Part shown: in pieces, positions 5,678 to 5,747 of the stretch
Position numbering within the stretch: position 1 is the first letter of the stretch
Layout: the number at the start of each line of letters is the position of its first letter
Source: Methylococcaceae bacterium
GTDB lineage: Bacteria > Pseudomonadota > Gammaproteobacteria > Methylococcales > Methylomonadaceae
Length of the DNA: 5,747 nucleotides
NCBI GenBank assembly: GCA_030618325.1
Contig: JAUXDP010000209.1
Span: 1-5,747 of the forward strand
Direction: 5' to 3'
Made by a program: the position numbers and the translations under genes
Notes under the pieces: model-generated
What the model saw: the letters and a program-made list of their open reading frames with translations, nothing else
Database searches by the model: none
What the model was told of the DNA's origin: nothing

Positions 5678-5747
5678 GTTAATAATATTGGAGAAGGCTC
5701 ATTACAGTTTTGGTATGAACAAGATGCTATTAAGTACCCGAATCGTT
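5678..5747. other. Right-edge sequence without a complete gene
   Basis: No hairpin terminator follows the SWIM gene. The SWIM frame stays open after its stop to the window edge (IGEGSLQFWYEQDAIKYPNR), which reads like protein but has no standard start codon. A purine-rich GGAGAAGG (5690-5697) lies 17 nt before an ATG at 5715 that opens 11 codons in another frame (MNKMLLSTRIV); that spacing is too long for normal initiation. The edge prevents a decision. Confidence 0.3.

Noticed and set aside
1..5747. CRISPR array, IS element with intact transposase, or rRNA
   Set aside because: I saw no regularly spaced repeats, no complete transposase and no rRNA-like sequence on either strand.

Overview
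The window reads as AT-rich gammaproteobacterial chromosome. The best taxonomic clue is the YchF C-terminus, which looks like that of Legionella/Coxiella-type gammaproteobacteria; this is recalled similarity, not a search result, and no species can be named. There are three blocks.

Block 1 (1-697) is core genome. It holds the last ~187 codons of the ATPase gene ychF, whose 5' half lies outside the window, followed by a CAU-anticodon tRNA gene with encoded CCA. A near-consensus sigma-70 promoter for the tRNA (TTGACA, 17 bp spacer, TAAAAT) overlaps the ychF stop codon.

Block 2 (about 654-1773) has no intact gene. Its minus strand carries protein-like fragments in changing frames. The clearest is the C-terminal catalytic part of a tyrosine recombinase (phage/ICE integrase), broken by an apparent 1-nt insertion. 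Its frame runs antisense into the 3' half of the tRNA, as seen for integrases that use a tRNA gene as attachment site. Next to it, apparently fused by deletion, is a fragment resembling DUF2857, a small helix-turn-helix-like family of integrative conjugative elements (ICEs). Further upstream on the same strand are several short frames I cannot name. I read the block as the eroded remains of an integrated element in the tRNA gene.

Block 3 (1774-5677) is a two-gene plus-strand operon with 1 bp between the genes. The first encodes a 1020-residue SNF2-family helicase-like ATPase with an apparently complete motor; the second a 279-residue SWIM zinc-finger protein. This pair recurs in bacteria (ywqA/ywqB in Bacillus subtilis is a known example) and its cellular job is poorly defined; a role in DNA or nucleoprotein remodelling is inference. 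The last 70 bases hold no complete gene. Whether the pair was cargo of the decayed element or older chromosomal sequence cannot be decided here. I see no CRISPR array, no complete insertion sequence and no rRNA. I do not find good evidence for an entirely new system; the strongest unusual signal is the eroded element between tRNA and helicase operon.
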